A stretch of DNA of 64,000 bases from Caballeronia novacaledonica (lineage in GTDB: Bacteria; Pseudomonadota; Gammaproteobacteria; Burkholderiales; Burkholderiaceae), in the NCBI RefSeq assembly GCF_900258035.1, contig NZ_OGTP01000006.1, forward strand, positions 62,001-126,000. Reading direction: 5' to 3'. Under the pieces are notes generated by a model. The model was given only the letters and a program-made list of their open reading frames with translations, was not told the origin of the DNA and did not search any database. The position numbers and the translations under genes were made by a program. Position 1 is the first letter of the stretch. Each line of letters begins with the position of its first letter. Of the stretch, positions 37,984 through 48,367 are shown piece after piece.

Positions 37984-38604
37984 ATGCACGCAGGCGAGCG
38001 TTTCAACAGCATCAGCCATCTGATCGGCGCGGTGCTGTCGGTGGCGGGACTGGCGGCGCTCGTCACGATGGGCGCGCTCGACGGCGACGCCTACAAGGTG
38101 GTCAGTTTCGCGGTGTACGGCGCAATGCTCTGCGCGCTCTATATCGTCTCCACGGTGTATCACTGCGCGCGCACGCCGCGCATGAAAGCCATACTGCAGA
38201 AGTGCGATCACTCGGCCATCTACTTGTTGATAGCCGGCAGCTACACGCCGTATACACTAGTGACCTTGCGTGGCCCTTGGGGCTGGTCCCTCTTCGGTGT
38301 GAGCTGGGGACTTGCGGCGCTCGGCATCACGCAGGAACTGACGCTCGGGCGGCGAACCCGCAGCGTATCGATGGTGCTGTACGTGTTGATGGGATGGCTC
38401 GCGCTCGTAGCCATTCATCCGCTCGTGACGGCGCTGCCGCCCGCGGGTACCGCGTGGCTGGTGGCGGGCGGCGTTGTGTACACCGCGGGCATCTGGTTTT
38501 TCATCAACGACGAGCGCATCCGGCACGGACACGGAATCTGGCATCTGTTCGTGCTGGCAGGCAGCCTGTGTCAGTTCGTGAGCGTCGCGCGCTACGTCGC
38601 GTGA
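37984..38604 (+). CDS. Hemolysin III / TrhA family membrane protein
   Basis: 206 aa, seven membrane segments. The PAQR-like pattern is clear: ERFNSISHLIGA at the start, STVYHCARTPRMKAILQKCDHSAIYLLIAGSYTPYTLV, and GHGIWHLFVLAGSLCQFVSV at the end, with conserved Ser, His, Asp and His that bind zinc in the family. TrhA is linked to membrane energetics or fluidity control; hemolysis is doubtful. ATG at 37984. It lies 100 bp after the triheme cytochrome and may have its own promoter (TACAATACG near 37912). Confidence 0.92.
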   Translation: MHAGERFNSISHLIGAVLSVAGLAALVTMGALDGDAYKVVSFAVYGAMLCALYIVSTVYHCARTPRMKAILQKCDHSAIYLLIAGSYTPYTLVTLRGPWGWSLFGVSWGLAALGITQELTLGRRTRSVSMVLYVLMGWLALVAIHPLVTALPPAGTAWLVAGGVVYTAGIWFFINDERIRHGHGIWHLFVLAGSLCQFVSVARYVA

Positions 38605-38842
38605 ACGTGGGCTGGAACGGGCGCCGCCGCGTCGAAGTGTCCATCGATGCAACTTAGCGCCAGATGACGTGTCTTGATAGCACGTCGAACCTCGCGGCAA
38701 CGTGCGGCGATCGCTGATCGCCAATGACCCGCCGCCCGATTTTTCGTCGAGCGATGCACATGCGCTCTGCCGGCCGAAGCCTGATTCGCCGCGGCCTGAG
38801 TCGCATGCGCGCCATTCGACACAACGAATAAGTATCCCATTT

Positions 38843-40363
<1,521 letters not shown>

Positions 40364-40372
40364 GGCGATATT

Positions 40373-40885
40373 TCAGGCGGCGGCGCTCGCCGCCCGCTTC
40401 AGCCAATCGAGTTGCTCGCGCCATCGCGCGAGCGCCGATTGCGCATCAGTCAGTTCGAAGACGATTCCGTTCGTGAGTCGCGCATACCCCACCCGCTGAA
40501 TTTCACCGCTCTCGATCGTGCCGACGAAGCACGTCAACGGCACGTCGTCGAGCGGCACGCGGCGCGCATCCAGATGCACCTGATAGAACGCGTCGTCGAA
40601 TACGAAAGCAAGCGTTGCGCGCCCGGTTGCGATGACGGACTGCGCGGTTCGCGACGACGGCCAAAGCGCGAAGGCGAGCGTGCGCGCATCGGGCGCGAGC
40701 AATTCACCGGCGCCGAGCAGCGCGGTTCGCACACGATGAGCGCGATCGGCCGCGCATAGCGACGCGGTGAAACCGGTATTGGCGATGGCAAGCGTGCCGT
40801 CGAAAAGCGCGCGCAACTCGGGCGGCCACTCGTCGAAAACGGTCTGCGAAGAGAGCGACGGCTGCGGCGCGTTGTGATCGGACAT
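40373..40885 (-). CDS. Pyridoxamine 5'-phosphate oxidase-like (FMN split-barrel) protein
   Basis: 170 aa. The central part, RTLAFALWPSSRTAQSVIATGRATLAFVFDDAFYQVHLDARRV, resembles the FMN-binding split barrel of the PNPOx superfamily, where a small protein binds FMN or heme. I see no catalytic motif, so substrate and cofactor are unknown. ATG at 40885 (MSDHNAPQPS). It converges with rhlE 9 bp away and lies 39 bp downstream of the ferritin-like gene on the same strand, probably co-transcribed. Confidence 0.65.
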   Translation of the reverse strand: MSDHNAPQPSLSSQTVFDEWPPELRALFDGTLAIANTGFTASLCAADRAHRVRTALLGAGELLAPDARTLAFALWPSSRTAQSVIATGRATLAFVFDDAFYQVHLDARRVPLDDVPLTCFVGTIESGEIQRVGYARLTNGIVFELTDAQSALARWREQLDWLKRAASAAA

Positions 40886-40924
40886 GGAAGGATGCCGGCT
40901 GTGAACCGGCATCGTTGGGCGAGG

Positions 40925-41749
40925 TTAGCGGAAGAACAACTGCGTCATTTTCGAAAGCGGATAGTGCACGCCGGGCTGTATGCGCGCGGGCAAATCGAGC
41001 GGCTTCAGCAGCATCTTGATGGCCTGATCCGCGGACAGATTGCGCCGCACGAGCGCATTCACACGCGCGGAAAGCTCGCGGTTGTACTCGGCATCCTGCG
41101 CGCGCTCAGGATAACGAATGGCGAAGACGTGCCGCAACGCGATCTCCGAATCCTCGCTCTTCAACTCCACCACGCGCCGCACGAGCGCGCCGAGCACGGC
41201 GATACGGCCATTGCCTTCGATCTTGTTCCACTTCTTGAAGAAGTGAAAGAAGTGCTTGTAGTGCCGCACTTCGTCCGTGCGGATGTTGTCGGTGATTTCT
41301 TTCAGCACCGGCTCGTCCGAACAATCGTTGATTGCGCGATAAAGCGTGGCGGTTCCCGTCTCGACGACGCAGCGCGCCACCATTTCGAGCGCGCGCTTCT
41401 TCTCGAATGCCTCATAGGAGCAGGTGAGCGAGTATTCGTCGAAGAAATTCCTGAACGCCGTGTCCCAGTCGAACTCCGGCCACACGTGATTGATGTATGT
41501 CTTGAGCGCCCGGCCGTGCTGCATTTCTTCGGGCTCCCATTCATTGTTCAGCCACGCCGAAATCTCGGGGTCGTCGTGAAAATACTTGCTGAGGTTGCTC
41601 GTATAAAGATCGGTGCCGCTTTCGATAAACGAGCAGGCGCACAACAACAAGAGAAGATGCTCGTTCGCTGCCGCCTTCTGCCGATCGATCCTGGATAGAT
41701 CGATGTCTTCGATGCGCCAAGGCATCACGTGTGTACTGTCTGTATGCAT
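40925..41749 (-). CDS. Ferritin-like diiron domain protein
   Basis: 274 aa, all-alpha. Two metal-ligand motifs are visible: EWEPEEMQHGRALKTY near residue 70 and TDEVRHYKHFFHFF near 162, matching the ExxH pairs of diiron four-helix bundles such as ferritin-like or acyl-ACP desaturase-like proteins. A third acidic cluster (FIESGTDLYTS) may complete the site. It may oxidise a substrate or store iron; function unknown. ATG at 41749 follows GGGAG by 8 bases. Unlike canonical ferritin it is longer, so a substrate-oxidising role is plausible. It shares a transcript with the PNPOx-like gene. Confidence 0.75.
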   Translation of the reverse strand: MHTDSTHVMPWRIEDIDLSRIDRQKAAANEHLLLLLCACSFIESGTDLYTSNLSKYFHDDPEISAWLNNEWEPEEMQHGRALKTYINHVWPEFDWDTAFRNFFDEYSLTCSYEAFEKKRALEMVARCVVETGTATLYRAINDCSDEPVLKEITDNIRTDEVRHYKHFFHFFKKWNKIEGNGRIAVLGALVRRVVELKSEDSEIALRHVFAIRYPERAQDAEYNRELSARVNALVRRNLSADQAIKMLLKPLDLPARIQPGVHYPLSKMTQLFFR

Positions 41750-42009
41750 ATATCGCGCTCCCAAGCTGGACTGAACGCGCCATCGGCCAACAAAGACGGC
41801 CGAGGTTCAGGCGACGCCGTGAACGGTTCGGTCCTGGCGTCCTCTACTTCAAGTGTTAGCGGCTTGTTTTTCCATCTTAGCCGCCCTGCAACGAGTTTGC
41901 AGACATGGGGACAGACTCACGCGCGGCGCGCCGGTTCCTTGCGTGCCGAATTCTTACACTCAGGCGAGCATAGTTGATGCGAAATCGCAAAAAACGTGCC
42001 GACGAAGCA
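41750..42009. other. Intergenic gap between the ferritin-like gene and the MFS transporter
   Basis: About 260 bp holding the promoter region of the ferritin-like gene on the minus strand and the 3' end of the transporter transcript. I see no credible ORF, terminator or repeat here. Confidence 0.5.
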
Positions 42010-43350
42010 TCACGACATCGCGCGGCGTGCCGCATGCATGCGCCAGGCGACGATCGCCAGCGACACCCCCGACATCACCGCGGCCAGCAACACGTAGTAA
42101 CTGGGCGCGAGCTTGTCGCCGGTGAAGTGAATGAACGCCTCGACGATCGTCGGCGCGAAGCCACCGAACAGCGTGACACCGAGCGCATAAGCGATCGACA
42201 GGCCGGTCGAGCGCACACGCGTCGGGAAGATCTCGGACATGAGCGCGGGCATCGGACCGGAGTACGCCGCCTTCAAGATTCCCGCTACCGCTTGCAGCAC
42301 GACGAGCGACGCGACGGTCGGATGCGCCTGCAGCCAGGCAAACATCGGATAAATTGTTACGCCCATGAAGATCGACGTGCCCAGCATGATGCGAATGCGC
42401 CCGAGCCGGTCGGAGAGCGCGCCCATCAACGGCGAGAAAATGAACTGAAGTCCGCCGTTGAGCACGACGACGGCGAACGATGCCGTCGCCGGAAGATGCA
42501 ACTGCTTGACCGCGTACATCGGCATGTAGAGTTGCAAGACATACACGCCCACGGTCGATTGCGCCACGATGCCCACGGCCAGCAGCAGATTCAGCCATTG
42601 ATTCGAGAACGAGACGCCGGGAGCATGTGCCTTTCTCTCGGAGCGCGTCGCCAGAAATTCCGGCGTTTCGTCCAGATGCGAGCGGATGTAGTAGCCAACC
42701 GGCCCGACGAGCAAACCGAAGACGAACGGAATGCGCCAGCCCCAGCTTTCGAGTTGCGGCTGCGGCAACCAGGCGCTCAGAACGGAGCCGAACGCCGCCG
42801 CCATGATCGCGGCGAGCCCCTGGCTCGCGAACTGCCAGCTCGCGTAATAGCCGCGCCGCGCCTCGCTGTGCTCGACCATGAACGCGGTCGCGCTGCCGAA
42901 CTCGCCGCCGACCGCGAAGCCTTGAACGAGGCGCGCGAGCAGAATCAGCAGCGGCGCGGCGACACCGATGTGCTGATATGAAGGCATCACGGCCATCGTG
43001 AGCGTGCCGACCATCATCAGCAGAATGGCGAGCGTGAGCGCGGCCTTGCGACCTTTGCGATCGCCGTAGACGCCGAGCACGATCGCGCCCAGCGGCCGCA
43101 TCAGGAACGAAATGCCGAACGTGCCGATGGCCAGCATGGTCGACAGCCATTCGTCGTGCGACGGAAAGAACGCCTTCGCGATGACCGTCGCGAAATAGCC
43201 GTAGACGAGAAAGTCGAACCACTCGAGCGCGTTGCCGATCGACGACGAGAACACGATGCGGCGGATCATCGCCTTCGACGGCGCGGCCGGAGCGGCACTC
43301 GCTACCGTGGCGCTCCGGGTATCGGGCGCTTCATACGCGCGTTCGTTCAT
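42010..43350 (-). CDS. MFS transporter, MHS (metabolite:H+ symporter) family
   Basis: 446 aa, 12 membrane segments. MHS signatures are SSSIGNALEWFDFLVYGYFATVI, GVYGDRKGRKAAL, LVQGFAVGGEFGSATAFMVEHSE and GALSDRLGRIRIM. Relatives import citrate, shikimate, ketoglutarate or proline/betaine; the substrate is unknown. The ATG at 43350 follows GGAGGAGAAGTC, and the frame is open far upstream without homology. It lies 127 bp downstream of the gamma-glutamyltransferase gene on the same strand, so it may import the product or substrate of that enzyme. Confidence 0.92.
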   Translation of the reverse strand: MNERAYEAPDTRSATVASAAPAAPSKAMIRRIVFSSSIGNALEWFDFLVYGYFATVIAKAFFPSHDEWLSTMLAIGTFGISFLMRPLGAIVLGVYGDRKGRKAALTLAILLMMVGTLTMAVMPSYQHIGVAAPLLILLARLVQGFAVGGEFGSATAFMVEHSEARRGYYASWQFASQGLAAIMAAAFGSVLSAWLPQPQLESWGWRIPFVFGLLVGPVGYYIRSHLDETPEFLATRSERKAHAPGVSFSNQWLNLLLAVGIVAQSTVGVYVLQLYMPMYAVKQLHLPATASFAVVVLNGGLQFIFSPLMGALSDRLGRIRIMLGTSIFMGVTIYPMFAWLQAHPTVASLVVLQAVAGILKAAYSGPMPALMSEIFPTRVRSTGLSIAYALGVTLFGGFAPTIVEAFIHFTGDKLAPSYYVLLAAVMSGVSLAIVAWRMHAARRAMS

Positions 43351-43477
43351 GACTTCTCCTCCCTGCTTCCGTGTCGTGGATACAGGCGTGCGCATCCCCG
43401 TCGCCTGCAAGATTGCAGCGACCGATGCAGTTTTCTTATGAAGGGAGACCGGCGACGGCCGGCCTCCGATGGTGGCG

Positions 43478-45115
43478 CTAGAACCCCGCCGCGAGTCCGT
43501 CGCGCCGGCTGTCGCTCGCCGCGACATAGCCACGCTCGGGATCATTGCGATCGAGCTTCCAGATGTATTGGCCCGAGCCGAAGTCCATATACGGGTCGTC
43601 GACAGACTTGATCGTGTGGCCAAGGGCTTCGAGCGCACGCGCGGTCTCGAGATCGAGCGTGGCTTCGATGTCGATCGTGAAATCGCGATTCACCTTCCAG
43701 CGGGGTGCGTCGCACGCTGCCTGCGGCTGCTGGCCGTAGTCGAGCATGCGCACGATCGATTGCAGGTGCCCTTGCGGCTGCATGTCTCCGCCCATGACGC
43801 CGAAGCTCATGACGGCTTCGCGCTTGCCCTCGACTTCCTGTGTCAGGAACGCCGGGATGATCGTATGGAACGGACGCTTGCCGCCTTCGACCACGTTCGC
43901 GGACTTCGGATCCATCGAGAAACCGCAGCCACGGTTTTGCAGCGAAATGCCGGTATCCGGCACGACGACGCCCGAGCCGAAACCCATGTAATTCGACTGG
44001 ATGAAGCTCACCATCATGCCGCGCTCGTCGGCCACCGACATGTAGATGGTGCCCCCCGCCTTGGGCATGCCGAAATCGAACTGCGTCGCCTTCGACGGAT
44101 CGATGAGCTTCGCGCGTTCCGCCAGATAGGCGTCATCGAGCATCTGTTCGGGCGTGACTTCCATCGAGCGCGGATCGGCGACGTTGCGATAGACGTCGGC
44201 GAAGGCGAGCTTCATCGCCTCGATCTGCAAATGCTGCGATTCGATGCGATCGACGCTCAGCGCGCTCACGTCGAACTTGTCGAGAATGCCGAGCGCGATC
44301 AACGCCGCGATGCCCTGCCCGTTCGGCGGAATCTCGTGTACCGTGTAGCCGCGATAGTCCTTGCTGATCGGCTCGACCCAGTCCGCGCGATAGTTGCGCA
44401 AGTCGTTCATGGTCAGCGCGGCACCGCCCTCGCGCGCGAACGCGGCGATGCGCTCGGCGATCTCGCCTTCGTAGAAAGCGCGCGGGCCGTGCTGCGCGAG
44501 CAGGCGCAGCGTTTTTGCATGGCCGGGGAAGCGCACGAGTTCGCTCACTTCGGGCGCGCGGCCGTGCGGCATGAACACATCAGCGAAGCCTGGCTGATCC
44601 TTGAGCTCGGGCACCGCCGCCGCCCACTTGTACGCGACGATGCTCGCCACCGCATGCCCGCGTTCGGCGATCTCGATGGCCGGTTCCATCAGGTCCGCGA
44701 ACGGCAGGGAGCCGAACTTCGAGTGCAGCGCCTCCCATCCGGCGATGACTCCGGGCACCGTCACCGCATCCCAGCCGCGCTTCGGTTGACGGGCGAGTCC
44801 GTTCTCTTCGCCGTACTTGCGCCGAAAATAGTCGACGTTCCATGCCGCCGGCGACACGCCCGATGCATTGAGACCGTGCAGCTTCCGGCCGTCCCAGACG
44901 AGCGCGAACGCATCGCCGCCCAAGCCGCATGACACGGGTTCGACCACGGTGATGGCGGCCGCCGCGGCGATCGCTGCATCGACGGCATTGCCGCCTTTCC
45001 AAAGCATGCGCAATCCGGCTTGCGCGGCCAGCGGATGCGACGTCGAAACGATATTGCGGGCGAACACCGGCAGGCGCGGCGTGGGATAGGGGTTTTGCCA
45101 GTTGAAGCGAGTCAT
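43478..45115 (-). CDS. Gamma-glutamyltransferase-family Ntn hydrolase
   Basis: 545 aa. It is a GGT-like enzyme: VSTSHPLAAQAGLRMLWKGGNAVDAAIAAA near the start, EPVSCGLGGDAFALVWDG, and the autocatalytic Thr in KAGGTIYMSVADERGMMVSF, where the proenzyme is cut into two subunits. Gly-Gly before Thr and the SNYMGFGSG loop fit the family. No signal peptide is seen at MTRFNWQNPYPT, so it may be cytoplasmic, unlike E. coli GGT. The true substrate (gamma-glutamyl peptide or a cyclic amide) is unknown. The neighbour MHS transporter supports a catabolic role. Confidence 0.9.
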   Translation of the reverse strand: MTRFNWQNPYPTPRLPVFARNIVSTSHPLAAQAGLRMLWKGGNAVDAAIAAAAAITVVEPVSCGLGGDAFALVWDGRKLHGLNASGVSPAAWNVDYFRRKYGEENGLARQPKRGWDAVTVPGVIAGWEALHSKFGSLPFADLMEPAIEIAERGHAVASIVAYKWAAAVPELKDQPGFADVFMPHGRAPEVSELVRFPGHAKTLRLLAQHGPRAFYEGEIAERIAAFAREGGAALTMNDLRNYRADWVEPISKDYRGYTVHEIPPNGQGIAALIALGILDKFDVSALSVDRIESQHLQIEAMKLAFADVYRNVADPRSMEVTPEQMLDDAYLAERAKLIDPSKATQFDFGMPKAGGTIYMSVADERGMMVSFIQSNYMGFGSGVVVPDTGISLQNRGCGFSMDPKSANVVEGGKRPFHTIIPAFLTQEVEGKREAVMSFGVMGGDMQPQGHLQSIVRMLDYGQQPQAACDAPRWKVNRDFTIDIEATLDLETARALEALGHTIKSVDDPYMDFGSGQYIWKLDRNDPERGYVAASDSRRDGLAAGF

Positions 45116-45578
45116 TGAATGAAGTCCGAAATACGAGCGGGCAGAACATGCCGGGCGGATTTGCTGGCGAGCCGGGCAAAAGAGGAATATTGCATTGTCC
45201 GCTTAATCCAAAACAAATTCATTTATCGTATAAATTAATGAAAACAGCGCATGAATTGGTCGCACGCATTCGGACTACTTCGCGCGTCTTCAGGTGTCGC
45301 ATGTTTGTGTGCACCGCCGCACGAACTTCAGGTTGATTCTCCGAGTTCACGCCGATGACGGACCGCTTCCACGGCGGGAAAAAGTCAAAGCCAAAATTTT
45401 CAACGCGGATTTGGCACTTGTCAGACGCTTGCCTACAATCCCAATTCCCGGCATCCGCGGCACACAATCGACGCGTTTGCCCGGCGGTTTTTCAGTTTCC
45501 CCGTACAACGTTTCGAAGCAAAAAGATCCGGCTTACAAAGCCGGCTGCTTATGCCGTTCGGTCGTCATGGAGAACACA
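45116..45578. other. 463-bp intergenic region with a candidate operator for the GGT-MFS operon
   Basis: The region is AT-rich for this genome. ATTTAT-CGT-ATAAAT (45221-45235) is a perfect 6-bp inverted repeat about 106-120 bp upstream of the GGT start, in a good place for a GntR- or IclR-type operator, though no regulator gene is next to it. ATCCGGCTTACAAAGCCGGCT at 45526-45546 includes a short hairpin just upstream of the 65-aa gene. I see no other ORF I would trust. Confidence 0.45.
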
Positions 45579-45776
45579 ATGCTGAGTCCGCACGAATTTG
45601 CCACGCTGCTACTGGTTCAGGAAGCGCCCAATCAGGTCGACATGGAACGCCAGGAGCTCGACGCTCTGCTCGAACGTCAGCTCGTTCAACTCGAAAATCT
45701 CACATCCGGACGCCAGCAATGGCGCCTCACCGCCACCGGCGATTCCACCGTCAAGGCTTTCAAGCGCTACTCGTAG
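45579..45776 (+). CDS. Small hypothetical protein (65 aa), possible winged-helix-like
   Basis: The protein reads MLSPHEFATLLLVQEAP at its start and ends LTATGDSTVKAFKRYS. I recognise the type only as an uncharacterised small Burkholderiaceae protein. The ATG at 45579 is favoured by GGAG 7 bases upstream; a second in-frame ATG at 45567 (MENTM) would place that GGAG inside the coding region. The predicted helix-helix-strand order and the phrase RQQWRLTATGDS could fit a small wHTH, but this is a guess. It converges with a lipoprotein gene 76 bp away. Confidence 0.65.
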   Translation: MLSPHEFATLLLVQEAPNQVDMERQELDALLERQLVQLENLTSGRQQWRLTATGDSTVKAFKRYS

Positions 45777-45852
45777 CTCGCGCAGCAGGACTCGGGACGC
45801 GGCCCGTGGCCGCGTCCGATTCACCTCTTCCAATACTCTTCATCAAGCGACT

Positions 45853-46233
45853 TCAGCCGGCACGCAGTGTCGGATCGACTGCGGCGCGCCAGCTCAGCGC
45901 CTGCGCTCGCTGATCCAGGAAGAAGCTCGCCCACGCGCTTTGCGCCTCGGGGCCAGGATTCGCCCGATACGTGCGATAACGCTCGGCGATCGCCGTCTGG
46001 AACGCGCAGAAGCGCTCCCTGGACAGCCCGCCGCGCCGCTCGGCCACATAGGCGTCGTAGAAAGTCGAATAGACCGATTGCGCGTCCGCGCCGTAATCGA
46101 CCGGCGACGTCCCGCACATGCCCTGCAGCGCCTCGAATGTGGGCGCGCCCATCGATCCGTCCAGACTCGGCGTTCCCACGCAGCCCGCCAGCAACGCCGC
46201 ACTCAGCACACCGGAAACCCACAACATTCGCAT
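45853..46233 (-). CDS. Putative lipoprotein
   Basis: 126 aa. The signal peptide MRMLWVSGVLSAALLAGC has lipobox LLAGC with Cys18, so it is a lipoprotein. The mature part has a conserved-looking CGTSPVDYGADAQSVYSTFYDAY and an FLDQRAQALSWR end; no known domain is recognised. Frames extend upstream to 46323, but the lipobox argues for the ATG at 46233. It is divergent from glpK across a region with long inverted repeats. Confidence 0.72.
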   Translation of the reverse strand: MRMLWVSGVLSAALLAGCVGTPSLDGSMGAPTFEALQGMCGTSPVDYGADAQSVYSTFYDAYVAERRGGLSRERFCAFQTAIAERYRTYRANPGPEAQSAWASFFLDQRAQALSWRAAVDPTLRAG

Positions 46234-46296
46234 CGCATTCACCTTCGATCGACTTCGTGCCGCCAGTATCGGACGAACGGAATCGGCGCGCCACTC

Positions 46297-46362
46297 GGCC
46301 AAATGGCATAGGCCAAACGACATTCGAGCGAAAATGTGTCAAATGGCTTATGCCATTCGGCC
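46297..46362. promoter_or_regulatory. Large inverted repeat (candidate operator pair) between a lipoprotein gene and glpK
   Basis: GGCCAAATGGCATAGGCC (46297-46314) and GGCTTATGCCATTCGGCC (46345-46362) are inverted copies matching at 16 of 18 positions. The second also holds AATGGC-TTAT-GCCATT. TTCG-AG-CGAA lies between them at 46323-46332. The arrangement looks like regulator binding sites; a DeoR-family GlpR would be the natural candidate for glpK but none is encoded here. Confidence 0.55.
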
Positions 46363-46457
46363 AGGTTGTCCGCGCCGCCTCGCTCCGATAGATTGCGCAA
46401 ACGGACATCGGCTGGCGTTGCACGAGGCGTCGATGTCGGCTCAAATCGGAGGAGACC

Positions 46458-47954
46458 ATGCCGGATCAGTACATTCTCGCACTCGACCAAGGCACCACCA
46501 GTTCGCGCGCCATGCTGTTCGACAGAAACGGCAACGTCGTGTCCGTGGCGCAGAAGGAGTTCCAGCAGATCTATCCGGAAGCAGGCTGGGTCGAGCACGA
46601 TCCGCAAGAAATCTGGTCGACGCAGGCAGGCGTCGCCGCCGAAGCCGTCACGCGCGCCGGCGCGCGCGCTTCGTCGATCGCTGCGGTCGGCATCACGAAT
46701 CAGCGCGAAACCACGATCGTCTGGGACCGCGAGACAGGCAAGCCGGTCTACAACGCGATCGTCTGGCAAGACCGTCGCACGGCCGGCTTCTGCGACGAGC
46801 TCAAATCGCGCGGACTCGAAGGCATGGTGCGCGCGAAAACCGGTCTGCCCATCGACGCGTATTTCTCCGCGACCAAGATCCGCTGGATTCTGGACAACAT
46901 CGAAGGCGCCCGCGACAAGGCGAAGCAAGGACGGCTCGCGTTCGGCACCGTGGATAGCTGGCTCGTGTGGAATTTCACGCGGCGCGGCCTGCATGTCACG
47001 GACGTCACGAATGCATCGCGCACCATGCTGTTCAACATTCACGAGCGGCGCTGGGACGACGATCTGCTCGACGCGCTCGACATCCCGCGCAGCATGCTGC
47101 CCGAAGTGCGCAGTTCGTCCGAGGTGTATGGCACGACGCAAGGCACGGTGTTCGCGTCGGACGTCCCGCTCGCCTCGCTCGCCGGCGATCAGCACGCGGC
47201 CCTCTTCGGCCAGATGTGCACGGATTCCGGCATGGTGAAGAACACCTATGGCACCGGCTGCTTTCTCGTCATGAATACGGGCGACAAACCGATCGAGTCG
47301 CGCAACAATCTCGTCACGACGATCGCCTGGCAGATCGGCGATCAGGTCAATTACGCGCTCGAAGGCAGCATCTTCATCGCGGGCGCGGTCGTGCAATGGC
47401 TGCGCGACGGCATCGGGCTCATTCGCCACGCAGCCGAGATCGAGACACTCGCGGAAGGCGTGCCGCATAGCGACGGCGTCTATCTCGTGCCCGCGTTCGC
47501 CGGCCTCGGCGCGCCGCACTGGAACGCGCGTGCACGCGGCACGCTCTTCGGCGTCACGCGCGGCACCACGTCGGGTCATATCGCGCGAGCGGCGCTCGAT
47601 TCGATCGCGTATCAGTCGTTCGACGTGCTTAAGGCGATGGAAGCGGACTCGGGCATGCGCATCGGCGAATTGCGCGTCGATGGCGGCGCCTGCGCGAACA
47701 ATCTTCTGATGCAGTTTCAGGCAGACATTCTCGGGGTCGATGTCGCACGTCCGCGCATCGCGGAAACGACGGCGCTCGGCGCGGCGTATCTCGCGGGGCT
47801 CGCGGTCGGCTACTGGAAGGATCTCGCGGAACTCAAAGCCCAGTGGCAACTGGAGCGCCGCTTCAGTCCGTCGATGCCGAAACAGGAGATCGAGTCCTGT
47901 CTCGCCGGATGGCAACGCGCGGTCAATGCGGCGAAGTCATGGGCGGACAATTGA
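46458..47954 (+). CDS. glpK: Glycerol kinase GlpK
   Basis: 498 aa. It phosphorylates glycerol to sn-glycerol 3-phosphate. FGGY-family landmarks are [70 protein letters not shown], and [16 protein letters not shown] plus [20 protein letters not shown] and [22 protein letters not shown] at 46458 follows GGAGGAG. It is an orphan: no glpF, glpD or glpR is next to it, unlike the common glp operon. The upstream region has long inverted repeats that may be regulatory. Confidence 0.98.
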   Translation: MPDQYILALDQGTTSSRAMLFDRNGNVVSVAQKEFQQIYPEAGWVEHDPQEIWSTQAGVAAEAVTRAGARASSIAAVGITNQRETTIVWDRETGKPVYNAIVWQDRRTAGFCDELKSRGLEGMVRAKTGLPIDAYFSATKIRWILDNIEGARDKAKQGRLAFGTVDSWLVWNFTRRGLHVTDVTNASRTMLFNIHERRWDDDLLDALDIPRSMLPEVRSSSEVYGTTQGTVFASDVPLASLAGDQHAALFGQMCTDSGMVKNTYGTGCFLVMNTGDKPIESRNNLVTTIAWQIGDQVNYALEGSIFIAGAVVQWLRDGIGLIRHAAEIETLAEGVPHSDGVYLVPAFAGLGAPHWNARARGTLFGVTRGTTSGHIARAALDSIAYQSFDVLKAMEADSGMRIGELRVDGGACANNLLMQFQADILGVDVARPRIAETTALGAAYLAGLAVGYWKDLAELKAQWQLERRFSPSMPKQEIESCLAGWQRAVNAAKSWADN

Positions 47955-48053
47955 CATCATTTTCCGGAACCACCCGCCATGCGGCGGTGCAAAAAACCGC
48001 CGCGTGCGTTATCCTAAAAAAGCTGACGGGTCATTCGGCCCGGCGGCATTCAG
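47951..48053 (+). promoter_or_regulatory. Region upstream of the FMN riboswitch: hairpin and promoter
   Basis: GCGGCGGT (47981-47988) pairs with ACCGCCGC (47996-48003), an 8-bp stem without a T run; it could mark the glpK 3' end. A -10-like TATCCT at 48010-48015 with an upstream GTGCAA 17 bp away may drive the riboswitch. Neither is strong. Confidence 0.45.
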
Positions 48054-48216
48054 TACGTCTTCAGGGCGGGGTGCAATTCCCCACCGGCGGTATGTGGCGA
48101 GGCCTCGCGGCTAGACCACGAGCCCGCGAGCGCCCGCGCCGGCAGCATGCGCGGGGTCAGCAGATCTGGTGAAACGCCAGAGCCGACGGTCACAGTCCGG
48201 ATGAGAGAAGATGTGC
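48054..48216 (+). ncRNA. FMN riboswitch (RFN element) upstream of ribB
   Basis: The conserved blocks of the RFN element are present: ACGTCTTCAGGGCGGGGTG with ATTCCCCACCGGCGGTA, then a variable arm ending AGCCCGCGAGCG, then GGTCAGCAGATCTGGTG, CCAGAGCCGACGGTCACAG and GTCCGGATGAGAGAAGATGT. FMN binding normally lowers expression of riboflavin genes. The gene controlled is ribB, 151 bp downstream. The expression platform is not obvious; CTGGCGTTTTTT at 48238-48249 looks like the 3' half of a terminator. Confidence 0.95.
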
Positions 48217-48367
48217 AGATGGTCATGTCCGTTCCCCCTGGCGTTTTTTGCATCGCGCCGAACCGGACGACGCCGCGCCTTCGGGCGTGTCGCCGTGGGG
48301 TGTCGTTCTGTCTGTTTGCAATGCCCTGAAACGTTTTTCGCCTAATTTCTCCGCGAGAGCGTTTCAC

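Noticed and set aside
47981..48003. glpK terminator
   Set aside because: An 8-bp stem is present but no T run follows on the plus strand, so it is not called a terminator.
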